This document shows, in pieces, positions 34,138 through 45,543 of a DNA stretch of 64,000 nucleotides. The number at the start of each line of letters is the position of its first letter. Positions within the stretch are counted from its first letter, which is position 1. A program made the translations under genes and the position numbers. Source of the stretch: Apoderus coryli (lineage: Eukaryota; Arthropoda; Insecta; Coleoptera; Attelabidae); contig OU452200.1 in assembly GCA_911728435.2 (NCBI GenBank), positions 34,983,715 through 35,047,714 of the forward strand, in the 5' to 3' direction. Under the pieces are notes generated by a model. That model was not told where the DNA came from and searched no databases. It was given only the letters and a program-made list of their open reading frames with translations.

Positions 34138-34872
34138 GGTTGCACTGATAATTGGCATTTATGGTGCTTGTCGAAGGATTGAAATAACCAATATGAGAGT
34201 TGCTGATATTATAGTCAACGAAGATTGCATAGTTGTATCGGTTCCAGCGAGAAAAACAAAAATTATGAGAACGTTCCACTACTGAAAGTCTTGAAAATTG
34301 AGTGATTATTTTTAACATTTATCAAAAGTATGGTTCTTTAAGGCCGTCGCACGTCAAACATGATAGACTATTTCATACATATAAAAATTTTAAATGTTGT
34401 ATACAGCCAGCTGGCTAAAACACAATCGGCAAAATTCCGTATAAAATTGCAGAGTTCCTAAATCTGCCTAATGCGCGCCTATACACTGGTCACTGTTTCC
34501 GACGCACATCAGACGCTACTCGCTGACTCAGGTGCAAACTTGCTAGCGATAAAAAAACATGGTGGATAGCAATCATCTGCAGTAGCAGAAAGTTATGGGG
34601 ACAACTCACTAGAGAATAAAAAAAATGTGGCAAATAAAATATTCCGAAACGATCTAATGACGTCAGTATCTTCTTATGTAGAAAGTGATAATTTGCTCGC
34701 TGTAAATAATACCGAAAACTGTAATTTTAACAGTAATAATCAATGTATTAATAATTCAAATCTAAACTTATCATCTAGCATAATTATCAATAATTATGCT
34801 CAAGGCATAATAAATATTAATAACAAATTATTGAGAGCAATGTGTGTTATATCAGTTATAATTAATTATTAA
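34138..34872 (+). pseudogene. Crypton-like tyrosine recombinase, 3' exon (decayed)
   Basis: Begins after a TTTTGATATAG acceptor, in phase with the donor at 14437. Visible blocks: VALIIGIYGACRRIEITNM with the box-I Arg; KTKIMRTFHY then a stop; YGSLRPSHVKHDRLFHTY; LYTGHCFRRTSDAT, the box-II H-x-x-R; KHGG-QSSAVAESYGDNS with the Tyr region; then NKKNVANKIFRND and an Asn-rich tail to a stop at 34870-34872. At least three stops are in the frame. The order and spacing are those of a tyrosine recombinase catalytic domain; the Crypton assignment is by resemblance. Confidence 0.7.
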
Positions 34873-35423
34873 AATAAAATTCTTTTGGTTTAATATTGTA
34901 TTACTAATTTATGAAGCGGCAGGCGGAAAACAGTTTTAAGCACCACTGGCGGTAAAGCCGCTGCAGCCCTTCGTTGTATAGCTGCCCTCGCCCTCGGGCT
35001 GAAACGAATTCTTTACCGCCCTTGATACTTAATAAACTATTTTGTTTCCCTGTTGTACTTTATGTTATTTGTGTCTTCCGACCTTCTTCTTATAGATCTG
35101 ATGATGCCCAATGGAGGGCGAAACATTTTAACAATTTAACTAAAATTTTGTCGACGTTGCGACTGGAAATTTCTTTAATTATTTTATTGCTTCAATCTCT
35201 TGAGAGATGGACAAATTTGTCAATTTGTAAAATGCAATTGAATTTTGAAATATCTGGTCATATGGCTGGAGGAAAATATGCTTCTAATAATAATTCAATT
35301 GTATTTCCAAAATGTTGTTTAATTCTGATAAAAAATAATTTAATTTTTTATAGTAGCCGTGTAAATATTACTCCTATTTGTATAAGTGCAATATTATTAA
35401 GCTCCTAAATTCATTTTTGGTCC
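34873..35423. other. Intergenic with a hammerhead-like motif
   Basis: The region is otherwise unrecognised. A 144-codon frame at 34974-35408 is a mixture of repeat and low-complexity sequence with no motif, and I do not consider it a gene. Confidence 0.35.
35094..35131 (+). ncRNA. Hammerhead-like ribozyme motif (degenerate)
   Basis: CTGATGA, extra T, stem II GCCC-AATGGA-GGGC, then GAAACATTTT. The cleavage triplet and stem I are lost. Confidence 0.4.
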
Positions 35424-35561
35424 AATACACAATGAAAATAAACATTCAATATTTTGCTTTGTAAAACATTTTTTAATACTTGTATACAAAATAAAATGTT
35501 TTTCTTCTCATTGTTATATTTGATAATCTCAAAATAAATATAATATTTTTAATTTTTTTGG

Positions 35562-35569
35562 TATAAATA
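35562..35569 (+). promoter_or_regulatory. TATA box of secreted-protein gene, copy 1
   Basis: TATAAATA, 55 bp before the ATG at 35624. The block GGTATAAATACGAAATG is shared exactly with the copy-2 promoter. Confidence 0.75.
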
Positions 35570-35623
35570 CGAAATGGTTTTCATGTAAATGTATCATCAA
35601 CACAAACTGTCTCTACAATCAAG

Positions 35624-38600
35624 ATGAACCGACGCAGTTGTGCTATTCTCTTGGCAACTTTGTTAGCCACAACTTTTATGCATGGTGAGTCCTAATATTT
35701 TATTTAACAATTGAGTAATCACAACAAATGATGAATATTCCAATTATTCTACTTTGAGTTGAATATTTTGATAATTTTCACTTGCAAAAAGTAGAATATC
35801 AACAACTCATCTCTGTTTCTTCTTTTTATATGTAAATACGGGTCATTTTATACCTAGACTTACTGTAATAGGAGTAATTTTTCGTTTTCTAGAGCTTCAA
35901 CTAATAGGTATCTTTTTTCTTTTCAGTTTTAATTTCTTTTTTGAACTTTCTCTGTCAATGTGTTTCTGACCCAATCCGTCGTAATATTTTTATTTTCATT
36001 AGACATAAATATACACATTTGTTTATTTTGATGTTTGGCCAACCATTGTACTTGTATCTAATAAATTTTGATTCAAACTTAGTACATACTTCAAACTACC
36101 TAATCCAATATGAGATATTATGTTCGGCTTTTTTATAAAATATTTTTTTGTGAGTTTCACACTATACTTTTTCTACGACTGTGTAAATTAAAAATAATAA
36201 TTTTTAGGAAACTATTTGTTTTTCGAAACTAACCTATACTCGCCCTGTTGGCGTAAGCCTAAATACAATGTTTTAAAAGTTAAATGTATTACATTGACTA
36301 GGTGGTGTTAAACTATATTCATTATCAAGCACTTTCAATTTGGTTTAATTGTATTGTCGGCGTTGCTATGGTAATTTTTCATAACCGATGCTACTTTTGT
36401 CATTACCAGGAAATCTACCCGTGCATTTTTAAATATTTCCCAGTAATTGCCTATAGCAACTAGTTGGAAACGAAAAACACCATTTTACAATGTACTACAT
36501 TTTCAAATGATGATTGAACATAATATAATAAAGACATTTAAAGACACTCGCCGAAAAAATAATATTTAAAACTACTGTTGTACCTATTATATGTTTTTCG
36601 ATAGTTTGTGTGGATATGTCTTGTTAATTACTTTAAAATATTTTCGAAACATAGGCGGGTAAACGGGGGGGGGGACCCTTGCCTTAATCATAACCTAACT
36701 TTTTTCCTTGTGATTCATCTTTACTCGTTTCGAAAATATTTCAAAAAAATCGTCCTCAGGCAGTCATCTTTAACACCCTGTATCTTTGTAAATAAGGACT
36801 TTCCGAAAAATTATAATTTAGGTTTTTTCATGTTTAGATGTCTCCAATTCGCTCACAAATTTTGGCCATCTTTTTTAGAAACACCTTGTATATTAGTTGT
36901 AGGAATTCCTCCATATTCAACATGTAGTGACAGTTTCAAATTATCGCCTTTTAACTCTAAATTCAAAGAATTTAAGAAAATATGTAGTAGTTGGTATTGC
37001 GCAAAAATATCACCTATTTATCAAACACAGATCTTAAATTAGTCGAATGTAAAAATAACAAAGCAGAAGCAAGAACTATACTCGTAAAATATTTAAAATG
37101 CATGTTTGGTGCCAACATACCGAATTTTGTCTGTAACTACATTATTTGTTTATGTTTTTTGTTACAGAAATATGGGCAAAGCATATCAATATGCCTGTAC
37201 CGCAACGCATTGGCGTGAGATCACCTAGTGAACTAACGCGATCTGACTCTCTAGCAGAGGCACCAAGAATAGCAAAGCGAAGCGTCAGCAGTAACACTTT
37301 GAGTTGTGGAGTTGCTAACCAAGGCAATGCTTTGGAACAGTTGGTAGTGCTGAATGCAGTTGCTAATATTGCAATAGTATTTGAACCAGCCTCAAACAAA
37401 GTTGCAATTTTGAATGGCAATACAGGAGCAGCTATTTTGATCGACTTATCTGTGAACAAATATATTTACCTACCCTCTGGATGCTGGACAGCTGCAACTC
37501 GTACTATAGTAGCTTACATAACAGTAGTTGTATCAATTTCAGCACTCTACGCACTCTCCGTCTCCTCTGAAATCAATATTTCTGCTGCCTCTAGTGCTCA
37601 CCAAGTGACGTTGGGACAATGGTGTCAATCACTGTCGAATGCTATTGGAATTAAAGTTTCAGTCGATATAACCGTAAGCTTCACTGAAATTGTGGCGGTG
37701 GCAAATTCAATAATTGGTGTATTAAATGCATCATTATCTGGTATCCTGGCGTTCCTTTCAACAACTCTTCAGACTGTTCTTGGCGATCTGGACTTCATAC
37801 TAAACGTGCTACTTGGAATAGGCCGAATCTGCGATGCATACACTGGTGGACTAACTGCGTTAATAGCGCTTGGCCTCGTCATTGATGTAAATGCCTGCCT
37901 ATCAGCAGCTAATGGAATCGATTGTTTAGTCATTATTCTTACATCAATTAGTTTGGTTGTCGATATTTCAGTTTTAAATGTTATACTTAATGATGTTGTA
38001 ATATTACTAGATATCATTGCCCAACTTGGTGGTTATATTCTTCTTGAAGTTAATGGTTTATTGTATGTTCTATCATCACTTATCGCCTACTTGGCAGGAT
38101 CCATAGCTATTGAGGTATTTATTCGTATCCTTATTATGTTCTGTGGTACTTTATATAATGAGGGTACTGGAAGCCTAAGCATTACAGTAAGTGTTACTGC
38201 ATTGGTTAACATCTTGACTGGTTCATCTAGTTCATCCCTTCTTTCTATCACAATTGATTTTTGCAACGCAATTCTTGCTGGTACTTGTACTTATGGTGGA
38301 GTTAATATTTCATCCGCTCTAACTTTATTACTTGCCGGCATCGTAACCAACGTCCTTACACTTGTTTTAAGTGTCGTACTTTTATTAACTAGTATTTTAG
38401 GCCAAACATTGTGTGTCAGTTATGTTTTGTTGTGTCTTTATCAGTTGTTGGATACAACTGAGGGTGCTTTGAACCTAAACCAATGTCTGAGCCTTGGATT
38501 GGCGGTTTCAACCATATTATCAACAACTGTCAATTTACTCGCATCCCTTGTTGGTTCAGTCTTGTTGATTGTACAGTTACTGCTCCTCTTACTTGGATCG

Positions 38601-38795
38601 GTTCTAGGATTGTTAAATGCTAATTTATCATTTCTTATACCACGAATTACATTATGTAATACTGTGTATAATAAATTGAATGCCGTCGTTATATCTATTA
38701 CAACGACTAGCTTACCAACATGTGTTGACTCAAGTAGTGCCAGTTTAGCTAACGATCAAATCAGATTGATTATCAACGGTATTTTACAAATTTAA
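35624..38795 (+). CDS. Secreted Ile/Leu/Val-rich cysteine protein, copy 1 (two exons)
   Basis: Exon 1, 35624-35684: MNRRSCAILLATLLATTFMH, a typical signal peptide, then a GTGAGT donor. Intron 35685-37167, ending TTGTTACAG. Exon 2, 37168-38795, completes a Glu codon and runs to TAA; total about 562 residues. After the signal come a short basic segment with a KR site (RIAKR-S, a possible propeptide cut), a folded-looking region with single Cys residues (SGCW, LGQWCQ), then nearly 400 residues of Ile/Leu/Val/Ser/Ala/Gly with about two Lys and four Arg. Cys recur in RICDAYTGG, VNACLSAANGIDC, DFCNAILAGTCTYGG and LNQCLSLG. AATAAA follows at 38833. Family not recognised. It could be a structural, silk-, cement- or surfactant-like secretion; that is speculation. 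The hydrophobic runs are too continuous and irregular for me to call defined membrane helices. Confidence 0.85.
35685..37167 (+). other. Intron of secreted-protein gene copy 1
   Basis: 1,483-bp phase-1 intron. It contains unrecognised AT-rich DNA, a run of nine G at 36666-36674 and a decayed CACCCTGTA-type element near 36775. Confidence 0.8.
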
Positions 38796-38832
38796 ACAAT
38801 CAAATCAATACATTGTAAAAATAATTTTGAGA

Positions 38833-38838
38833 AATAAA
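38833..38838 (+). terminator. Poly(A) signal, copy 1
   Basis: AATAAA 38 bp after the stop codon; conserved in copy 2. Confidence 0.8.
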
Positions 38839-39639
38839 GTTGTATTCAAATGTTAATGTGTTTTTTAGACATATATTATCCTTTACAGGGTGTCCCAAAA
38901 AGAATGGACAAGTTTGAACAGAAAAATTAATGTTTTAAAAGTATTGTAACTTGGCTAAACTTGTCGATTCTGAATGTTAATATTAAATAAAATATAGAAG
39001 AATAGGTACAAAATAAGAAAGCAAACTAAGTATTTGATTCTTAAAGAAAAACAGTAATGTCTCAGAGCTTTACAAACCAAACCAAATACATTTTTTTTCC
39101 AGTGTATATAGAGATTTCTACCATTTTCAACATGCATGTATTAGTCTTTCCATTGAGAGCATAAAAAATAGCCAAACGATAATTAATACTTACCCTATCC
39201 ATAGGCGTGCTACTGGTGCGTGTCAATTTGGCATATAATTACGAAAAATAAACACTTACCTAAGAGAACGGTGCGGTCGGTGTGGCAAAAACAAAACGCG
39301 CACTATTTAACTTTCGAAACTGGAATCAGACTCTACTTGTCTTACAACGAGGTCTATTTACACTTTATTGTAATCATTTTTAATTTCTATTTCTAAATCA
39401 TCTCCAAGAGATCTAATATTTTCCAAAACAGTCGAATCCAAATTAGGTGACTGGTTACGTTCTACGTAACAGTTTTTTGGCCTGTGCCCAAACTCGTTGA
39501 GGTTATGAAAAAAAGATAATATAATATGACAGTACCTTAAAAAACTTGAGTCCTTGAAACACTTCAAAATTATATATATTTCATCAATCATTGATGCTGA
39601 GGATCTTTTCTTATCCTTGACCGACCACACCATGTATTT
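38839..39639. other. 3' flank shared with copy 2, then unrecognised
   Basis: The first about 150 bp, including TACAGGGTGTCCCAAAAAGA at 38884, is duplicated in inverse orientation at about 49475-49600. The rest has a 91-codon minus frame (39358-39633) that may be the decayed tail of the piggyBac protein next to it. Confidence 0.5.
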
Positions 39640-40880
39640 GAGTGTTTCTTCAGTCTACTTCTTTTTTCCCGTTAAATACCCTGTCCGTAATTGACTTTGA
39701 GAAAAGCACTCATATCTTGAGGTAAATGTCTGAGATCTGATGATGACATACTCTTTCGTCAAGTCTAATGCCAAATTTTTCAGGTCAGTTCTTCGATGCT
39801 TAGGAGTCTTTGGTGTACAGTCAAATTGGAGCATTTATGTCACCAATACATAGCAGAATGTCGAATACGGGCATCTTTTCATTTTTCTAGAGACCGATTA
39901 ATGACACTGTCTTCGCATGTCGTTTGGCATACAAATAGCCCTTCATAATATCATTCTCCTGCGTCTAAATTTCACAACCCTTGAGGCACCGGAAAAATTT
40001 CAATTTTTTGATGCTTTTGCTCGGTATTGGACTATAGAACGCTATCATTCAAGCCCTAAGAAACTATCCTTAATGACACTGTCTTCGCATGTCGTTTGGC
40101 ATGCAAATAGCCCTTCATAATATCATTGTCCTGCGTCTAAATTTCACAACCCTTCAAGCACCGGAAAAATTTCAATTTTTTGATGCTTTTGCTCGGTATT
40201 GGACTATAGAACGCTATCATTCAAGCCCTAAGAAACTATCCTTAATGACACTGTCTTCGCATGTCGTTTGGCATGCAAATAGCCCTTCATAATATCATTG
40301 TCCTGCGTCTAAATTTCACAACCCTTCAGGCACCGGAAAAATTTCAATTTTTTGATGCTTTTGCTCGGTATTGGACTATAGAACGCTATCATTCAAGCCC
40401 TAAGAAACTATCCTTAAGCGGCACACATTTTGTCGCTGTATCTACTCCACCCTTGATTCTGTTGTTGTCCAGTATAAGCTGAGGCTTTTGCGTGTCGGCA
40501 TCAAATTTGTCGTCGTCATGTAATGTTGATAGTAATATTAAAGATTTATTTTGTCGAGGTATATAGGAAAGCAGCAGTTTGTTCTTTTGAAACCCAAAAA
40601 ACTGGCTCCAACATCTGTGCTTTTGTCTGGCAACTCTTTCTGCATTTTGCCCAAAATATTTATTTTTTTCGTAAGCAAATAATAAGCGAGTGGTACACTC
40701 GTGAATTATCAGTGGTCAAGAGACCGCAAATGGTCCATCTGGTTGTGTTCTGCCGTATAATTCTAGATTGGACGTGTAAAAAACACACATTTTATTATTT
40801 ACATAAACAATATCCAAACAGAAAGATTGGCATAGAGGCAATGACGCTCCTGCAAACTGGTCGCCACGGTCACTGGATAT
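39640..40880 (-). pseudogene. PiggyBac transposase remnant, interrupted by a triplication
   Basis: Minus strand. The part at about 40880-40420 has SQFFGFQKNKLLLSYIP, NKSLILLSTLHDDD, QKPQLILDNNRIKGGVDT; this is the piggyBac core (W/F--NKAV-LLST-H--- ... KP-II--YN-TKGGVD) with the last conserved Asp in GGVD. A 518-bp block of 172-bp repeats follows. Then 39840-39640 has TPKTPKHRRTDLKNLALDLTKEYV, similar in style to the piggyBac C-terminal region. Stops and frameshifts throughout. Confidence 0.65.
39898..40415. repeat. 172-bp tandem triplication
   Basis: Three near-identical units (starts about 39898, 40070, 40242), each with GACACTGTCTTCGCATGTCG. Only a few bases differ between units, so it is recent. 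It lies inside the piggyBac relic. Confidence 0.95.
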
Positions 40881-41507
40881 GACTCCGATTGATTGAATAC
40901 GTCACCATAAAATATAACTCAAATTTCTTCAAATGTCTAACTTGTATTAACAACTGTTGAACGCTGTATGCGATTCTATTTTGGTTACATTTTGTGTTCG
41001 TGATGAGTCAAGAATACACTACAAAAAATTGCTGTAAATTCTGGTGATTTTACATAATAAATTAATATCGACTATGTAATATTTACCATAACATCCAAGT
41101 AATTTACAAGTTACAGATACTTAGATGTATTATTACCTCAAAAAAGTACATTTCCACAAAAGTACACAGTTTTACATAAAAAGATGTAACTTTATGTGAG
41201 AGTTTCTAGAAGTAGGTACGCTGAATTACATCAAACCACGTAAAATCTCCTGTTTCACCGTTTAAAATTGAAGACGTCCAGATGCCAGCAGGGGTCGCAT
41301 CCTCGCGTGCTTTATTTTCAATCTTGCCGTTTGTTGTGGTTTGTATAGGAGTTAAGGGTATACGAGATTTACTACATGTACTGGTTTTTGATGTGCCGCG
41401 TAAAACGTAATAAGCAGTTTTTGATTTTGGAATCAATATAAATACTATTTTCGTAAGGGCCATTTTACCATTATCAGGAAATACTGTATACACCAACATT
41501 TTCACAG
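40881..41507 (-). other. Unassigned stretch with a minus-strand frame
   Basis: A 104-codon minus frame at 41206-41520 (with an internal Met context at MALTKIVF) ends NGETGDFTWFDVIQRTYF. It looks more protein-like than noise, but I recognise no family. It is probably a TE fragment divergent from the C2H2 frame at 41508. Confidence 0.3.
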
Positions 41508-41938
41508 AAAGCAGCAACAATATTCGATGTCTATTTGGAAGTTGCGAAATGGTGTTTAAAACGTATGGTGCCTTTTACCCACATTATAAACGATCTCACA
41601 ACTGCTTTGATAAGGAAGCTACCAAACCTCTTTTTCAAAATCTGACTAATTTTAAGTTCCCATTAACAAACTATTTATTTATGACTTATTTTGTGCAATA
41701 TTACAAGAAACATTTTTATATGCATCTACACGATGGAAAAAGTTTTCGCTGTCCCTTTAAGTGTGAATCTAATACGATTTTTAATAACAAGAACACTCTA
41801 AGAGTACATTTTTGCAGGCAGCATGCACAAAATATGTTAATAAATCATAATTTAAATGAACTGTCGACTATTAATTACTTTGATAAATCTAAAAACGAAC
41901 CACTTCCACATTTTTTAGATAACAGCACCACAGTATAA
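41508..41938 (+). CDS. Two-finger C2H2 protein, partial (one exon)
   Basis: The frame is open from a TTTTCACAG acceptor at 41507 to TAA at 41936-41938. It starts CLFGSCEMVFKTYGAFYPHYKRSH, a C-x4-C-x12-H-x4-H finger. A spacer follows with FKFPLTNYLFMTYF, then FRCPFKCESNTIFNNKNTLRVHFCRQH, a second finger with the same spacing style. The order resembles N-terminal regions of hypothetical proteins that are repeated in arthropod genomes and are probably TE-borne. No upstream exon was identified, and the product ends at 143 codons from the acceptor, so it is a fragment or a truncated gene. Confidence 0.45.
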
Positions 41939-42419
41939 TAAATAATACGTATTCTGACTTTCACGTTTGCAAGCCGTCGTGCGCATATCGTCGCGCATGC
42001 CGCCATTATGGGTTACAACGTCAAAATAATCGCATAGACGTAGATAGATACAGTTCACTCCTGTGTTCAATATATAGTTCATTGTCTGCGTGGACGAGAT
42101 AAATATTGTTTTTAAATCTAAATCTGTGTTTTGTGTTTTTGGTATAGTGTTCGTGAGAATTAAAAGGATTTTATTTTTATTAACGTGTCTTGGGATTCAT
42201 ACAATGAATAATAATATAGGTACTAATCTATTATTTATTTTTGGTAAGTAGTTTATATATATATTTCTATAATAACATTTATTTGAAAAATTGTTTACAG
42301 TCTTAACTGTCTATAAAATTCTGCGATTTTGTATCATGACAATTTACTAATGTAAAAGCAATATACGGTAGTAGAAGATGGCTTAACAAAAAAACTTTTA
42401 TGCGACAGTTTAATACTGT
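41939..42419. other. Intergenic; possible first exon
   Basis: Contains a leader-like stretch and ATG at 42204 with 13 codons (MNNNIGTNLLFIF) up to a GTAAGT donor at 42244. It could be a signal-peptide exon, but no partner exon was found. Confidence 0.2.
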
Positions 42420-42690
42420 CGCATTTTAATCATGGCGATGTTATATATGGCCCTTATTTGACTAAAATGGCTGAGAAAAGGATTCAGTTGATGCAGAATT
42501 CAGGCACACGGCTTGTATGTGGAATTCGTAGGGGTGAAAGAGGCAGCGCTAAGATTAAGGAAATCGGCTGGTTAAGAATGAAACAACGTCGGATTTTCAT
42601 TAACCAATTTTGATTACTTGATACATCAGATGAAAAAAGGTAGAATACTTATATGAAAGATTGCTGTCTGACACGCAATCGAACAAATTA
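42420..42690 (+). pseudogene. LINE RT C-terminal fragment (Jockey/CR1-like)
   Basis: Frame includes DVIYGPYLTKMAEKRIQLMQ then NSGTRLVCGIRRGERGSAKI, EIGWLRMKQRR. This matches the usual post-RT region (Q-LQN---R---G-RR---------LGWL----RR). Ends in stops after INQF. Confidence 0.65.
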
Positions 42691-44468
42691 ATTTGTAAAC
42701 AAAAGCTACCTACTTAATTTGGCCAGCGATGTAAATCAATTTTCTGATAGGTTTAAGCTAAAATATAATAATTATAGGTAATATAATAATAATAATATTT
42801 ATTTCCAAATACAAATCAAAATATACATAGGTACCTACAATATCATAATAAGTGGAAACAAACATTAGATAAACATTAATTATAGATAATTAATATTAAT
42901 CTTTCTATTCCAATCCACATGCTCGCATTTAGCAAAAGCGCTGATGCGCTTGTCCGCTTAATACGCGCAAAAAGAGTATCGGACGTAAATATATTTTGTT
43001 ATACAGCTCGTGTAGTTTAATATTAAAAAAATAGTATATTTCACCACTTCGTAATATCTAAAAACAATGTAAAATACCGAATCAATGATCACTTTATATA
43101 ATTCAATACTAGGGGAAATTGAGTTCATGTTTAAATTAGCATCTTCACGTGTTTCGGGTGTAAACAGATTTCGGATTAATTACGCTATTGCAGAAATAAT
43201 AAGTACGAGATTTTGGCAGCAAAGCATTGTAAGTTGGTATGTTGTTTAAGCGAGTAGATTCCATAAGAGTAGCACACAAATCTATTTCCTTTTCTACTGA
43301 CTTTACTTTAATGAAAAATGTGACGATTTGGGAACTATTTTAAAAATGTTTCCCTTCAAAGCAGCCTCACCAAAAGTAGCCCACCGCCTATTCTCAATAT
43401 TTAACTGTATGTTAAAACACATATTTTACAATTGCTTATCATCGGAGGAGATACGTATGAACTTTTACTCATTTTCGTTGAAGATTACAGTGAATAAGGG
43501 CTATCACGTTTTATATTAGTTAAAAATAGCCACTCTAATTGACTTAAAAAATATTAAATATTAAATAAAGCGTTTACTATAACTTAACAAAATAAAAAAA
43601 AATTGTTATATTAAAAAAACAATAACCCATGGAGACTTCAGCTTTTCGAATTATCGACCATTACAGAAAAAAAATTAGATATATCAATTCAACAAACAAA
43701 ATAAAAGTTAAATTTAGGTTAAGTTAGGAAACACTGCTTCAACTTTTGTAAAAATGTATTTTTTTTACTAATAAAATCTTTATTATTGTTGTGTTTATTA
43801 TTATTGTTATTAAAAATCACCCAATCATGTCAACATTTAACTGATAACACCACTCAAGGTTGTTTTCAATCACTATGACACACCACAAATATTTCTTAAA
43901 TTTACAGCGATATTATTATGTACTTAAATATTTTTACAAAAATAAAAATACAGGTTAGAAACCAAAAACTATAATTATTCTTAGTCAGGACCTGACTTGT
44001 AACCCAAAATGGCGGCATCTTACGTCACAGTTCTTTTCAAAGTGCGAACGTGGAGTCGGAATGCTGTACTTATTAATGCTGTGACAGCACCATCAATACT
44101 GAAACAATGTCACAGATTGAGCAAGCAAATGGATCGTTAGCAGTAAATATGTTTACAAACTTAAATTTAAGACTAGAAACAAAATACTTAGCAAATCAAG
44201 AACTTAGGTTGTTGATAATTATCTTAGTTAAACACCTGGAGGACGTTAGTATTAAATTCAGGTCCATTTTTTTTCTGATGACTTTATATGACATATAATT
44301 ATTTACATGGTGTATCACCAAAAACGACCCAGAGTTAATATTTTTAAAAATCTCTCGTAACCGTAATTTGACTTATTAAGGGGCAGTTTTTTGTAACCAC
44401 ATTGAACAGTACGACATCAATTCAGATATTTAGTCTAGTTCGTTTTGGATGGGACATCCTGAATTATT
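42691..44468. other. Gene-poor stretch with small frames
   Basis: Frames of 63 codons at 43328-43519 and 44107-44298, and an overlapping 43-codon ATG frame (MAASYVTVLFK) near 44009, have no recognisable domain. The segment 44300-44460 ends in GGGACATCCTGAATT, a decayed transposon terminus. Confidence 0.35.
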
Positions 44469-44563
44469 ATATTACATTATATATAATCGATGAGTAGAAC
44501 CTTTGGCGTAGAACACTAAACTGACAGTCGTTTTACCACTTCACCAAAACACTTCTTTTTAAA

Positions 44564-44606
44564 TCTCGACGCGCGTTTCGCTAACAATGTTAGCATCCTC
44601 AGGAGA
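44564..44606 (-). ncRNA. Hammerhead ribozyme, type I (left arm)
   Basis: Minus strand: CTGAGGA core, one extra T, 6-bp stem II GCTAAC-ATT-GTTAGC, GAAAC, short self-complementary stem III (ACGCGCGT) and GTC cleavage triplet. Stem I has 4 bp (TCTC with GAGA). Position 7 of the core is G, which is tolerated in this class. Confidence 0.7.
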
Positions 44607-44656
44607 GAATTAAAACTCACACTCTGTCACATTATCCATAAATAATGTTTTAATTC

Positions 44657-44699
44657 TCTCCTGAGGATGCTAACATTGTTAGCGAAACGCGCGTCGAGA
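44657..44699 (+). ncRNA. Hammerhead ribozyme, type I (right arm)
   Basis: Exact reverse copy of the motif at 44564-44606, on the plus strand. Confidence 0.7.
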
Positions 44700-44761
44700 T
44701 TTAAAAAGAAGTGTTTTGGTGAAGTGGTAAAACGACTGTCAGTTTAATATTACATTATATA

Positions 44762-45059
44762 ATTATTTTTTAGAGAATATAGTCAGAGTTTAATATTATT
44801 TTAAATTAACTAGAACTTACGCCTAAGATTTGTTTATTGCATTTTAGAGTAATATAATTTCCAGTTCCTTTTTGCTAGTTGCTGTATTTTTACAATATTA
44901 TAAGATAACCGTAAATAATAGGTATTTTGTTACTGTTTATATACGTCAACATACGTAGGTACTTATACACTGTTTATTACTATGACGTGTATTGTTTTTC
45001 TTTTTAATATAGCTGTTGTTTAAATTTTATTACTTGTGTTTTTATCTGAATATAATATG
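44762..45059. other. Intergenic, nothing recognised
   Basis: AT-rich, no supported feature. Confidence 0.4.
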
Positions 45060-45543
45060 CTAAAGATTTCTGGATTTTCTAAAAGCACCATCCAAAGAGT
45101 TCCGAAACACAAATTTCATCCATATGTGTTTACGCTGGTACAGAATTTGAAAGAGTCTGATTACCAAAGAGATATTTAAATATTTTACAAAATTTAGGAA
45201 ACGATTATTTGGACAACCTAAAACTGGCTGTACGACGGCAAATTGTTTATCAACAGGATGGAGCTCCTCCACATAGTGGGCAAATGGTACATATCTATTT
45301 GGAAGAGGTGTTTAATGACCAATGGTTTGCTAACAACAGGCCATATTATCGATTATTATATCTGGGGGACGATCAAAAATCAAGTATACAGCAGGCATTT
45401 GACCACTAAAGAGGACTGTATGCAAAGACTTCGGAATGCATTTGCCAATTTGAGTCAATCGAGCAACACATGAACAATTAATGTTGAGATTTGAAAAGTG
45501 TTTAGAAGTTCAAGGTCAAAATTTTGAACATTTGTTAAAGTAA
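45060..45543 (+). pseudogene. DUF4817-type transposase, internally deleted and frameshifted
   Basis: The start, MLKISGFSKSTIQRVPKHKFHPYVFTL-QNLKESDYQRDI, is the linker before the DDE domain. It jumps to DNLKLAVRRQIVYQQDGAPPHSGQMVHIYLEEVFNDQWFAN, with the second Asp in QQDGAPPH. After a frameshift it continues DYYIWGTIKNQVYSRHLTTKEDCMQRLRNAFANL, and after another frameshift ends EQLMLRFEKCLEVQGQNFEHLLK. The first catalytic Asp region is deleted. The tail and 3' flank (45480-45650) recur in inverse orientation at about 53690-53850. Confidence 0.75.

Larger units (their letters stand above)
44484..44746. mobile_element. Hammerhead-bearing inverted-repeat element, perfect 100-bp arms
   Basis: Arms 44517-44616 and 44647-44746 are exact reverse complements over 100 bp, separated by 30 bp. 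The whole is flanked by 15-bp direct copies of ATATTACATTATATA (44469-44483, 44747-44761). Each arm carries a well-formed hammerhead ribozyme motif. The arrangement of inverted long repeats with hammerheads resembles Penelope-like elements; no reverse transcriptase is present. Confidence 0.8.

Noticed and set aside
34974..35408. 144-codon plus frame
   Set aside because: Runs through a repeat with a hammerhead-like motif and then low-complexity sequence; no domain, no promoter or splice logic.
37769..38017. 82-codon minus frame, mirrored at 50431-50679 on the plus strand
   Set aside because: Antisense shadow of the secreted-protein exon; it is conserved only because the sense strand is conserved.
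37168..38795. Interpretation of the secreted protein as a multi-pass transporter
   Set aside because: Hydrophobic residues are nearly continuous and mixed with Ser/Thr/Asn and Cys, without charged loops that would define membrane helices, and it has a cleavable-looking signal peptide and a KR site.
39917..40482. Three 67-73-codon frames with the same sequence
   Set aside because: One chance frame repeated by the 172-bp triplication.
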